A stretch of 8,903 nucleotides of DNA from an uncultured Planctomycetota bacterium (lineage in GTDB: Bacteria > Planctomycetota > SZUA-567 > JAFGNG01). A model generated the notes under the pieces. It was not told the DNA's origin. It worked only from the letters and a program-made list of their open reading frames with translations, and ran no database searches. Shown here one piece after another: positions 1-6,026 of the stretch (position 1 is its first letter; every line of letters starts with the position of its first letter). The stretch covers positions 1-8,903 of the forward strand of contig CAMZKK010000194.1 in NCBI GenBank assembly GCA_947311175.1, read 5' to 3'. Both the position numbers and the translations under genes were made by a program.

Positions 1-817
1 CTAAGGCATAACGGGCAGGATGGTTGGCTAATTTAGATTTATCGGAGGTATCTTTTTTTATGTTTTCCCAAATAACCTTGGCGGTAGCCAAAGAGTGATT
101 TCCATCGCCCATTGCAAAAAGAAGAACTCCTTTATTTTCCACATTATATTTTTTATTAAAATTTTCTTTATCTGCCAAATTTGTCAAAGCATTAGCAACC
201 TGCTCAATATCGTCTTTGTCTGTAACAGAATAACCTTTGATGTGTCCACTGTCTTTCATTAAATCAAAGTCATATAATACTTCGAGATTTTTTTCAAACA
301 ACGGTTCAATAACCGACATGTCCGGGTCATCAATCAATACCATAATATGAGGTAACTCCAATGGTGCGTCTTTTCTAACCTTAATTCTAGGTGGTAAACG
401 GTCAATAATTGTTCCTTCCGTAGCACGAATAAGAGTTTGTGAGCCTTTGCTATAGTTATATTTCTCAAGATCAAGAGCAATAATCAAACCCTTGCGACTG
501 TTAACCTGCGAAGTTTTTCTATCAACCAAAACAAATCCAGGATTGTTCTTTTTCAAGACTCCCAGCTCAATATATTTATTCATGGTGTGGTTGATGTTAG
601 AAATCATCGACTCTTCTTTTTCAGTTTCAAGATATACTTCGGGAAGGATTAGCTTTAGGGTCGATTCCTTTTCACCGACTTCATCCGCGACCTCTTGCCA
701 GTATTCAGGCTGAGAGGTGTATTGATCACAAGCAACAACTGACCATTCTGTCATATCTGTGCCTTTTTTGGGAAGTATTATTTCGGGAACACCTAATCCA
801 ATATCATCAAAATTCAT
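1..817 (-). CDS. DUF1015 (COG4198-type) family protein, C-terminus cut by window edge
   Basis: The gene reads leftward from an ATG at 815-817 and is still open at base 1, giving 272 visible codons of a family that usually runs to about 400 or more. Family hallmarks I recognise are an N-terminal VACDQYTSQPEYW block (residues 28-40), an IRATEGTIIDRLPPR block (about 130-144), and the FAMGDGNHSLATAK signature (234-247) followed by HPARYAL near the edge. The start is backed by a strong SD, AAAGGAGTG, 3 bases upstream. The biochemical role of DUF1015 is not settled to my knowledge. Members are often annotated as uncharacterised and have been seen near serine-pathway genes in other genomes, but nothing in this window tests that. 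It lies 36 bases downstream of the receiver-domain gene on the same strand with no terminator between them, so they are probably co-transcribed. Family assignment is confident; function is unknown. Confidence 0.9.
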   Translation of the reverse strand, partial: MNFDDIGLGVPEIILPKKGTDMTEWSVVACDQYTSQPEYWQEVADEVGEKESTLKLILPEVYLETEKEESMISNINHTMNKYIELGVLKKNNPGFVLVDRKTSQVNSRKGLIIALDLEKYNYSKGSQTLIRATEGTIIDRLPPRIKVRKDAPLELPHIMVLIDDPDMSVIEPLFEKNLEVLYDFDLMKDSGHIKGYSVTDKDDIEQVANALTNLADKENFNKKYNVENKGVLLFAMGDGNHSLATAKVIWENIKKDTSDKSKLANHPARYAL

Positions 818-829
818 AATCACTCCTTT
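818..829 (-). promoter_or_regulatory. Shine-Dalgarno of the DUF1015 gene
   Basis: On the minus strand AAAGGAGTG is followed by ATT and then the ATG. GGAG lies 5 bases from the start codon. This fixes the start at 817 and shows that the downstream gene has its own ribosome binding site. Confidence 0.8.
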
Positions 830-853
830 AAAACAGTTTGAGATTGATTTATC

Positions 854-2494
854 CTAAATTTCAACTGCGGAATTTAGGTTTATTCTTAGGGCAGACAATA
901 CCACCTTTTCCAGCTCTGAAAAGTTTACCGGTTTTTGAATATATGCTTCATAATCTAGATTATCTAGCCCTGAAATAGCTGATTCCTCACATGCCGAGCA
1001 GAAAATTATCGGGACTTTTTTCATTTTATCTTGTTTTTGCAAGGCTGTACAGAATTCAACGCCATTTAGTCCTGGCATCATTATGTCTAAAATAATAAGG
1101 TCGGGAATGCCTTTGGTCTCTTTAAGGCATTCAATTGCATCCATGGCACTTTCATGGGTTTTTACTTTTAATAATCCAATTTCTTCTAATGATGCTTTAA
1201 GCATATTTCTAACATTTTTATCATCTTCAACGATGGATACGTGCCTCTTTAGGGTGTCTAATGATTTTTCAAGGTGCCTGATTTTGTTATTAGAATTTGC
1301 AATTTCCAGTTGTCTTTGCAATTTTTTAGATTTTTCACCCAATGTCAAAACTTCATTGTTTAAGATTTCTATTTTGGCTAAACTGTCAGCAAGTTTATTC
1401 TCTATTTCTTTAATGTTGGGTTTTGTTTTATCTGATGAGGCGATATTTGACAAGGCATCATAATCTTGTGGTGTATTCACTGTTGCTTCTGACTTATGGT
1501 GAGAGACATCTTTTGGTTTGCTTTCAAATTTTTTCTTAACCTCATCGCTGAGGTTGTCCGAGACAAGCACTCTAAAGGTGGCAGCACTTTTGAGTTCGGA
1601 AAGCTTTCCGTTTTGAAAACCACATTGTGCAAGAATATTATCAACTTCCTCAACCATTCCTTTGCCCTCCGGTGTGGACTTTAGGACATTGTTTACCTTA
1701 ACCAGCTCATCTTTGAGCCGTTTGTTTTCTTCTTCTAATTTGGTGAGTTTGTCAAAAATAGATACAATTTGATTTTCTTTTTTGATAATTTTATCTTGTA
1801 ATTCAGAGCCTGTCGATGATTTTTTTTCAGTGTCAGATAGCTTTTCAAAGCTAATTTTAAGGCTTGCTAATTTTCGTTCAATAGCATTAAGATTATTTTG
1901 TTCGGCACCTATTTTGTCGGAGCTTATCTTTAGATTGCTTTCAACCGCAAATGCTTTTTCTATATGTTCACTAATGCTGTTAGAAGAAAATGCTCTAAGC
2001 ATTCCTTTTCTAATATTCTCAGCAAACAGGCTCATTAAACCGTGAAGTGGTAATAGTAAGATTAACGCCCAAATCGCTTGCGAAAAAATACCTAAGCTGT
2101 CGGCTTCAATATCGGTTGCATCAAAAAATTTGCCACTCAATGCATCAAAAATTTCCTTAAACCAGCCTATACCAAATGTAAAGCCGGAACCACCGGCAAC
2201 AGCAATTAAATCAAACAAAATAAGCATCTTTAATGCTGATGAAAGCCCCTCTCTTCTAATCGTTCGTAGAGGAAAGTAACTAAGAACTAAATAGGCAAAT
2301 AAACTGAGGGCTGTGGTAATGACTGCCGATACATGATAGTGATAAGCGGTATCTGTAACCGCATTATTAGAGGTAATGTCTAGCGCTTCATTAATAGGAG
2401 CACTTATAACTCCGGCAAAAAATATTGCCATTGCTCCCCACAACATCGCCATAATAAAAATATTATGTCTCGACGCAATTTTATTTATTACCAT
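854..2494 (-). CDS. Four-TM membrane protein with cytoplasmic coiled coil and C-terminal response-regulator receiver domain
   Basis: About 546 residues from an ATG at 2492-2494. A GTG six bases further upstream is in frame, but it forms part of the SD (GAGGTG), so the ATG is preferred. The N-terminal 160 residues hold four hydrophobic segments (about 12-32, 53-75, 89-110, 136-158). Positive charges after segments 2 (RTIRREG) and 4 (ENIRKG) predict both ends in the cytoplasm. A long Lys/Glu/Leu-rich region with coiled-coil character follows (about 178-272 and 360-418), broken by a polar linker. Residues about 419-540 are a CheY-like receiver: acidic pair in VEDD (423-425), phospho-acceptor Asp470 in LDIMMPG, Ser500 in FCSACEES, and Lys521 in QKPV, so the phosphorylation site is intact. 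There is no histidine-kinase, HAMP, output or DNA-binding domain, and no kinase gene nearby. It probably receives phosphate from an unlinked kinase; the output is unknown. The DUF1015 gene follows 36 bases downstream. Confidence 0.85.
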   Translation of the reverse strand: MVINKIASRHNIFIMAMLWGAMAIFFAGVISAPINEALDITSNNAVTDTAYHYHVSAVITTALSLFAYLVLSYFPLRTIRREGLSSALKMLILFDLIAVAGGSGFTFGIGWFKEIFDALSGKFFDATDIEADSLGIFSQAIWALILLLPLHGLMSLFAENIRKGMLRAFSSNSISEHIEKAFAVESNLKISSDKIGAEQNNLNAIERKLASLKISFEKLSDTEKKSSTGSELQDKIIKKENQIVSIFDKLTKLEEENKRLKDELVKVNNVLKSTPEGKGMVEEVDNILAQCGFQNGKLSELKSAATFRVLVSDNLSDEVKKKFESKPKDVSHHKSEATVNTPQDYDALSNIASSDKTKPNIKEIENKLADSLAKIEILNNEVLTLGEKSKKLQRQLEIANSNNKIRHLEKSLDTLKRHVSIVEDDKNVRNMLKASLEEIGLLKVKTHESAMDAIECLKETKGIPDLIILDIMMPGLNGVEFCTALQKQDKMKKVPIIFCSACEESAISGLDNLDYEAYIQKPVNFSELEKVVLSALRINLNSAVEI

Positions 2495-2497
2495 TAG

Positions 2498-2503
2498 CAC
2501 CTC
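2498..2503 (-). promoter_or_regulatory. Shine-Dalgarno deciding the start of the receiver-domain gene
   Basis: GAGGTG on the minus strand contains the alternative GTG codon (2498-2500) and sits just ahead of the ATG at 2494. This resembles scpB and the STAS gene, where GAGGTG or AAGGTG precedes the start. The GTG is therefore read as SD, not as initiator. Confidence 0.55.
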
Positions 2504-2556
2504 ACATTTGTTTAAATAGCAATCAGTCTAAATTCATCTGAAAATTAAAATTCATT

Positions 2557-2562
2557 TTTATA
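2557..2562 (-). promoter_or_regulatory. Possible -10 element for the receiver-domain gene
   Basis: TATAAA on the minus strand lies about 63 bases before the ATG, in a very AT-rich stretch. The best -35 match upstream (TTTTCA) is weak and spaced at only 15 bases, so this is a tentative call. Confidence 0.3.
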
Positions 2563-2633
2563 ACATACTGTTTTTTTTGAAAAATAGCAATTTTCAATTA
2601 AAAACTTTCCGATTTCAATTGATGCCATTTTTC

Positions 2634-2661
2634 TTGACAAACCTAACTTTTGAGGCATATT
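2634..2661 (+). promoter_or_regulatory. Sigma70-like promoter for the metallopeptidase gene
   Basis: A perfect TTGACA (2634-2639) is followed after 16 bases by CATATT (2656-2661), a 4/6 match to the -10 consensus. TATTAC at 18-base spacing is an alternative -10. Transcription would begin near 2668, about 43 bases before the ATG. A second TTGACA at 2681-2686 has no good -10 before the gene. Confidence 0.5.
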
Positions 2662-2667
2662 ACTTAT

Positions 2668-2676
2668 TGTGGATAA
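2668..2676 (-). promoter_or_regulatory. Perfect DnaA-box 9-mer (TTATCCACA on the minus strand)
   Basis: The plus strand reads TGTGGATAA, the exact reverse complement of the consensus DnaA box. It falls at the predicted transcription start of the metallopeptidase gene. I found no second good box nearby, so it is not evidence for a replication origin. It could be a DnaA-responsive operator or chance. Confidence 0.4.
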
Positions 2677-2710
2677 CATGTTGACAAGTGTTGTATAAGA
2701 GTGAATATCT

Positions 2711-3769
2711 ATGGGAAAGATGACGATGCCAAAAAAATGGTTAAAAAAAACTTCAATCTATGTGGTCTTGTTTGCACTACTGACTGTTCCGACACTGTTT
2801 TCGCAATCAGAATTCGGAGTACCAAATAGCCGAATATCTGCACCGCCAGTTCAGTCATTTAATAATAATAATAATGATAGTAGCAATTCTTATCATCCGT
2901 TAAAATCTCTACCGAAGACAAGTATATCACTACTCTCGCAAGAAATAACGACAAGTGATTCAGGTGGAGACAAGTATAATTATTTACAAAAGAATATAGA
3001 CCACCTTAAAGGGCAACTCGGTGCTGGCTTTTATATTGCCAGGGAGGGGATGTTTATTCTTGCTACCGATTCTGAAAAATCTAAATTAATAAACAATACT
3101 GAAATAACCTTGAATATCTGCAAACGAAATCTTGTGTTTAACTATTTTGATGCACCTGTCATAAATCCGGTTACTATTTTTGCTTTTAAAGACAAAGAAA
3201 GCTATCGGTATAATCTAAAAAGAATTTGGCACGAAAAACCAATCAGCCCTTATGGGCATTTTAATTATGTTCGTAAACATATAGTATTTAATCTTAGCAC
3301 CGGAGTAGGAACAATGGTTCATGAATTAACCCATGCCTTAATGGATCCGGATATGCCAAGAGCACCAATTTGGATTGCGGAAGGAATGGCAACTCTTTTT
3401 GAGCATTGTGTTGTTGATGGCTACAAAATCAAAGGAGCAATAAATTGGCGGCTGCCCGAGCTCTTATATAAAATGAATACAGAAAAATACACCCCGATAG
3501 AAAAACTAATAAAAATGTCTGATTCGGAATTTAAGATAAAGGAAAGTCTTAATTATGCAGAGGCAAGGTATCTTTGTATGTATTTTGATGAAAAGGGTTT
3601 GCTTAAAAAAATATATAAATCATTCAGAGATAATTATCGCCTTGATAGCACTGGCAAAATCTTCATCGAAAAAGCATTTAATCAAAAATTGCCAATTATT
3701 GAGCAAGACTGGAAGCGTTGGGTACAAACACTTCATTATCAACAAGACACCATGCTGTCGGCAAGGTAA
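2711..3769 (+). CDS. Exported zinc metallopeptidase, gluzincin type (peptidase MA / DUF1570-like)
   Basis: 352 residues from an ATG preceded by AAGAG at 9-base spacing. The N-terminus has a Sec signal: basic KKWLKK (8-13), a hydrophobic core (about 14-30), and probable cleavage near LFS-QS (31-32), so the protein should be exported. A polar Asn/Ser-rich linker with a run of five Asn (51-55) follows. The catalytic signature is HELTH (204-208), with His204 and His208 as zinc ligands and Glu205 as catalytic base. Glu224 in WIAEGMA is the likely third ligand, the spacing typical of the peptidase MA-like clan. The downstream YAEARYLCMYF segment (282-292) matches the helix that usually follows in these proteins. 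The substrate cannot be read from the sequence. It is transcribed divergently from the receiver gene, and a separate promoter before the next gene suggests it is monocistronic. Clan assignment is firm; the exact family is less so. Confidence 0.85.
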   Translation: MGKMTMPKKWLKKTSIYVVLFALLTVPTLFSQSEFGVPNSRISAPPVQSFNNNNNDSSNSYHPLKSLPKTSISLLSQEITTSDSGGDKYNYLQKNIDHLKGQLGAGFYIAREGMFILATDSEKSKLINNTEITLNICKRNLVFNYFDAPVINPVTIFAFKDKESYRYNLKRIWHEKPISPYGHFNYVRKHIVFNLSTGVGTMVHELTHALMDPDMPRAPIWIAEGMATLFEHCVVDGYKIKGAINWRLPELLYKMNTEKYTPIEKLIKMSDSEFKIKESLNYAEARYLCMYFDEKGLLKKIYKSFRDNYRLDSTGKIFIEKAFNQKLPIIEQDWKRWVQTLHYQQDTMLSAR

Positions 3770-3789
3770 ATGAAACGGTATTTTATTTG

Positions 3790-3817
3790 TTGTATGGTGG
3801 CAGATTTCATATATAAT
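3790..3817 (+). promoter_or_regulatory. Probable promoter of the STAS-rfaE2 operon
   Basis: A perfect TATAAT (3812-3817) lies 45 bases before the STAS start codon. The -35 candidate TTGTAT at 16-base spacing matches only 3/6. No terminator separates it from the metallopeptidase gene, so read-through is also possible. Confidence 0.45.
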
Positions 3818-3849
3818 AATTATCTGATAGACGAGAGTGTATTTTTAGT

Positions 3850-3855
3850 AAGGTG
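3850..3855 (+). promoter_or_regulatory. Shine-Dalgarno deciding the STAS start
   Basis: AAGGTG ends 6 bases before the ATG at 3862. The in-frame GTG at 3853 is the last part of this SD and is therefore unlikely to be the initiator. Confidence 0.7.
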
Positions 3856-3861
3856 AAATCA

Positions 3862-4176
3862 ATGACAGAAAAAATATTTCATATTGGCGAAGAGTTTAAT
3901 GAAATCTCGGGACATGCTAGAGATGAATTTCTAAACGCTCTTGTTGACCTAAAAGAATCGGAAAGCGAGGTGCTTGTCCTTGACTTTACAGATGTAACTG
4001 CACTTAGTAGTCTTGGGCTTGCAGCAATTGGCAAGCTTCACACTCAACTTAAAGAAGAAGGAAGACATCTTCGGATTGAAGGGCTTAGCGAGCACCTCTA
4101 TCGAATCTTTGACATAACCGGACTTATTGATATGTTAGATGTAAAAGAGCCGGAAATCAAAACGGAAGATGAATAA
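3862..4176 (+). CDS. STAS-domain protein, anti-sigma factor antagonist-like
   Basis: 104 residues, the size of a single STAS domain as in SpoIIAA-type anti-anti-sigma factors. The core pattern is visible: strand VLVLDFTDV (37-45), the switch loop ALSSLGLAAI (47-56), helix IGKLHTQLKEEG, strand LRIEGL (70-75), and a closing helix around LYRIFDITGLIDML. In SpoIIAA-like proteins the loop is D-S-S-G-L-G with a phosphorylatable Ser. Here both Ser are kept (49, 50; Ser50 aligns best with the phospho-site), but the preceding Asp is Leu and the following Gly is Leu. Phospho-switching is possible but not assured. The C-terminal tail is acidic. No partner kinase or phosphatase is in the window. The stop codon directly abuts the ATG of the adenylyltransferase gene, so translation is probably coupled. 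A non-sigma role in envelope control is an alternative. Confidence 0.85.
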   Translation: MTEKIFHIGEEFNEISGHARDEFLNALVDLKESESEVLVLDFTDVTALSSLGLAAIGKLHTQLKEEGRHLRIEGLSEHLYRIFDITGLIDMLDVKEPEIKTEDE

Positions 4177-4674
4177 ATGTCTGAGAGTCATTCGCATCTA
4201 ACAACTGCAATTCCACTTAGCAAACTAATTTCCACCATTGAAAATATAAGACACGACAACAAAAAGATTGTTTGGACAAATGGATGTTTTGATATTCTGC
4301 ATGCCGGTCACGTCCTGCTTCTCAATGAGGCAAAAGCACAAGGTGATATCTTGGTTGTTGGTCTTAATAGCGACACGTCAGCACGAAAGTTAAAAGGTCC
4401 GGGACGACCAATAAACAATGAACGAAAAAGAACTTATGTTCTTTGCGGCCTTAGAGCTGTTGATTATGTGGTAATTTTTAATGGTAGCAGCCCTCTAAGT
4501 ATTATCAAAAAAATTAAACCTGACATTTATGTAAAGGGGGGGGATTACTCGATAGATACGGTAAATCAAGATGAGCGAAAAGCTGTCGAAGGGTATGGAG
4601 GAAAAGCTATAACCGTTGGGGTAGAGAAAGATTTATCGACAACCAAAATTATTTCCAAGATAAATTTACAATAA
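4177..4674 (+). CDS. rfaE2: D-glycero-beta-D-manno-heptose 1-phosphate adenylyltransferase (RfaE2 / HldE C-terminal type)
   Basis: 165 residues, matching the stand-alone nucleotidyltransferase domain that in E. coli is the C-terminal half of HldE. The enzyme transfers AMP from ATP to heptose 1-phosphate, making the ADP-heptose used for the LPS inner core (family knowledge). Visible motifs are WTNGCFDILHAGH (33-45), which includes the HxGH nucleotide-binding motif at 42-45; VVGLNSDTSARKLKGPGRP (60-78); PDIYVKGGDY (115-124); and a C-terminal STTKII (154-159). The kinase half (RfaE1) is not fused and not in the window. The first ~25 residues are a less conserved extension. The start abuts the STAS stop with GGAAG 8 bases upstream inside the STAS gene. 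FAD synthetase or glycerol-3-phosphate cytidylyltransferase are related alternatives, but the motif set fits RfaE2 best. Confidence 0.93.
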   Translation: MSESHSHLTTAIPLSKLISTIENIRHDNKKIVWTNGCFDILHAGHVLLLNEAKAQGDILVVGLNSDTSARKLKGPGRPINNERKRTYVLCGLRAVDYVVIFNGSSPLSIIKKIKPDIYVKGGDYSIDTVNQDERKAVEGYGGKAITVGVEKDLSTTKIISKINLQ

Positions 4675-4718
4675 AAATTTTCTTTTTTGTATTTTTATTA
4701 ATAATTATCAAAAAGCCA

Positions 4719-4747
4719 TTGACAAAATTAAAGAATACCTGTAGATT
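4719..4747 (+). promoter_or_regulatory. Promoter of the rplM-rpsI operon
   Basis: A perfect TTGACA (4719-4724), 17 bases, then TAGATT (4742-4747; 4/6 match). Transcription from about 4754 would leave a leader of roughly 85 bases before rplM. The leader contains a 4-bp stem, ACCG (4762-4765) with CGGT (4772-4775), too small to call a ribosomal-protein leader motif. Confidence 0.65.
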
Positions 4748-4839
4748 TCCTTATTCTAAATACCGATATGCCGGTTAACTCTGACAATCGTGTTTTTGAA
4801 ATATGTTTTAACTAGAAAAAGTTTTAGGAATTAAAAATT

Positions 4840-5289
4840 ATGATCAAGACTTACAGTGCAAAAGAAAGTGATGTAGAGCGTAAGTGGTTTCATGTTGATG
4901 CAACAGATCAAGTTGTAGGAAGACTCGCAACCAAAATCGCTACAATTTTAATGGGTAAACATAAGCCTATGTATACTCAGCATGTTGATACTGGCGACTA
5001 TGTTGTTGTCACAAATGCCGAAAAAGTGTATTTTACTGGCAAAAAATGGGAACAAAAAAAATACAGATACCATACTGGACACGTTGGTGGCTTGGTTGAA
5101 GTAACTGCAGAAAAAATGCGTGAGCAACATCCTGAAAGAATTTTGGAAAAAGCGGTTACAAGAATGCTTCCAAAAACAAAACTTGGACGCAAAATGATTA
5201 AAAAACTCAAGGTATATGCCGGAACTGAACACGATCATTCCGCACAACAACCTATTAGCCTAGACGTAAGTTCAACAAGGAAAAAGTAA
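4840..5289 (+). CDS. rplM: 50S ribosomal protein L13
   Basis: 149 residues, slightly longer than the roughly 142 of E. coli L13. Recognisable blocks are WFHVDATDQVVGRLATKIA (16-34), the GKHKPMYTQHVDTGDYVVV segment (39-57), the YRYHTGHVGGL segment (75-85), and EKAVTRMLPKTKLGR (103-117). It is a component of the large ribosomal subunit that binds 23S rRNA early in assembly. The ATG at 4840 has AGGA 10 bases upstream, and no earlier in-frame start fits the family better. rpsI begins one base after the stop codon, the usual rplM-rpsI order. The C-terminal end (HSAQQPISLDVSSTRKK) extends a little beyond the typical family end. Confidence 0.97.
   Translation: MIKTYSAKESDVERKWFHVDATDQVVGRLATKIATILMGKHKPMYTQHVDTGDYVVVTNAEKVYFTGKKWEQKKYRYHTGHVGGLVEVTAEKMREQHPERILEKAVTRMLPKTKLGRKMIKKLKVYAGTEHDHSAQQPISLDVSSTRKK
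5277..5281 (+). promoter_or_regulatory. Shine-Dalgarno of rpsI inside the end of rplM
   Basis: AAGGA ends 9 bases before the GTG at 5291, supporting the non-ATG start and coupled translation of the two ribosomal protein genes. Confidence 0.65.
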
Positions 5290-5290
5290 A

Positions 5291-5692
5291 GTGGCAGCAG
5301 CAGACAAAACATATACATGGGGACTCGGACGAAGAAAAACTTCAATTGCTAGAGTTCGCATCAAAGAAGGTAGTGGCAACATTACAATAAATGACAGAGA
5401 TATTAACAATTACTTTCCAGTAGAAAGTTGCAGAACAACAGTTTATGCACCGCTTAAAGAGACCAAAACTCTTAACAAATACGATGTGTTTGTTAATGTT
5501 AGAGGTGGAGGAGTATGTAGTCAGGCAGGAGCAATCTTAATGGGAATCAGCAGAGCTCTCCTCAAGGCAGAAAAAGAAACAGAACCAATTCTACGCAAAG
5601 ATGGTTACCTCACTCGTGACAGTAGAATGGCTGAAAGAAAGAAGTTCGGACAGCGAGGAGCGAGAAGAAGCTTCCAGTTCTCAAAACGTTAA
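5291..5692 (+). CDS. rpsI: 30S ribosomal protein S9
   Basis: 133 residues from a GTG start, close to the usual 128-130. Family features are WGLGRRKTSIARVRI (10-24), FPVESCRTTVYAPL (42-55), VNVRGGGVCSQAGAI (68-82), DGYLTRDSRMAERKKFG (103-119), and the diagnostic basic end FSKR. In S9 the C-terminal tail with its terminal Arg reaches the ribosomal P site, and that residue is preserved here. The GTG is chosen because it follows an SD at the right distance, gives the normal N-terminal length, and is followed by the family's YTWGLGRRK-type start. It is the second gene of the rplM-rpsI operon and is followed about 20 bases later by an intrinsic terminator. Confidence 0.97.
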   Translation: MAAADKTYTWGLGRRKTSIARVRIKEGSGNITINDRDINNYFPVESCRTTVYAPLKETKTLNKYDVFVNVRGGGVCSQAGAILMGISRALLKAEKETEPILRKDGYLTRDSRMAERKKFGQRGARRSFQFSKR

Positions 5693-5711
5693 AACAAATT
5701 CAAGAAACATC

Positions 5712-5748
5712 AAAAAGGCTTCCATCTTGTATGGAAGCCTTTTTTTTT
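5712..5748 (+). terminator. Rho-independent terminator of rplM-rpsI
   Basis: The arms 5712-5725 and 5731-5744 form a perfect 14-bp stem (core GGCTTCCAT / ATGGAAGCC) around the loop CTTGT, ending in a run of nine T to 5748. The flanking A and T runs extend the stem, so it might also terminate on the minus strand. Confidence 0.95.
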
Positions 5749-5760
5749 GTATATAAATCA

Positions 5761-5777
5761 CAGTTATCTCATAACTG
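5761..5777. repeat. Perfect inverted repeat, 7-bp arms
   Basis: CAGTTAT and ATAACTG flank the loop CTC. It lies just past the rpsI terminator. It could be an operator-like palindrome or a weak hairpin; no function is assigned. Confidence 0.6.
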
Positions 5778-5803
5778 GGAAAAACCAATTTTCATCCTAG
5801 CGA

Positions 5804-5836
5804 TAACTCTAAATTTCACAGTTGGACTTAGAGTTA
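5804..5836. repeat. Perfect inverted repeat, 9-bp arms, 15-base spacer
   Basis: TAACTCTAA (5804-5812) pairs with TTAGAGTTA (5828-5836). The stem is AT-rich, and an A-rich stretch follows on the plus strand, so it is not a terminator on that strand. Confidence 0.6.
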
Positions 5837-5904
5837 AAATTAAAAATTAAAGTGGATGCTCTACGTGACGTTTTTTATGAAATGATCTCTTTGATTTCTA
5901 TTTA

Positions 5905-5934
5905 CTCCATAGCACAATCACCCGCAGGGTGGAG
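5905..5934. repeat. GC-rich hairpin with alternative outer pairing
   Basis: CACCC (5919-5923) and GGGTG (5927-5931) close a GCA loop. CTCCA (5905-5909) can instead pair with TGGAG (5930-5934), so two mutually exclusive folds exist. It stands out from AT-rich surroundings, but there is no T-run beyond it on either strand. Confidence 0.5.
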
Positions 5935-6026
5935 AGAAATATTTGCGATGTAAATCATCAAAAATGCCTTTAGCGTTAGTTCAAGCACATTTATTATTAA
6001 TTTTGCATCAACTGCGAGATTTAGGC

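Larger units (their letters stand above)
5749..6026. other. Intergenic stretch between convergent genes; no convincing gene, several inverted repeats
   Basis: I find no tRNA, no recognisable protein and no transposon end here. It holds three inverted repeats (5761-5777, 5804-5836, 5919-5931), none followed by a T-run in a way that makes a terminator for the lipoprotein gene entering from the right. A 33-codon open frame at 5852-5953 lacks an SD and a recognisable product. The region could hold a small RNA or decayed sequence; the sequence alone does not decide. Confidence 0.4.

Noticed and set aside
492..713. Plus-strand open frame of 73 codons
   Set aside because: It is antisense to the DUF1015 gene, whose family motifs and SD are clear, and its product resembles nothing recognisable.
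1083..2045. Three plus-strand open frames
   Set aside because: All lie antisense to the receiver-domain gene, whose domains and catalytic residues are intact across the region.
2668..2690. Replication origin suggested by a DnaA box and AT-rich flanks
   Set aside because: Only one good box is present, there is no dnaA, dnaN or other origin-linked gene, and no array of boxes.
2694..2699. TATAAG as -10 of the metallopeptidase gene
   Set aside because: The TTGACA at 2681 is only 7 bases away, no better -35 is correctly spaced, and the element would put the start site almost on the SD.
4948..5250. Two minus-strand open frames
   Set aside because: They are opposite rplM, a certain ribosomal protein gene, and are shadows of its codon pattern.
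5919..5931. Hairpin as terminator of the lipoprotein gene
   Set aside because: No T-run follows it on the minus strand, and it is about 100 bases beyond the stop codon.
5852..5953. 33-codon plus-strand frame starting with GTG
   Set aside because: It has no SD, no recognisable product and no promoter, and it spans the GC-rich hairpin. It could be a decayed remnant, but nothing supports calling it a gene.
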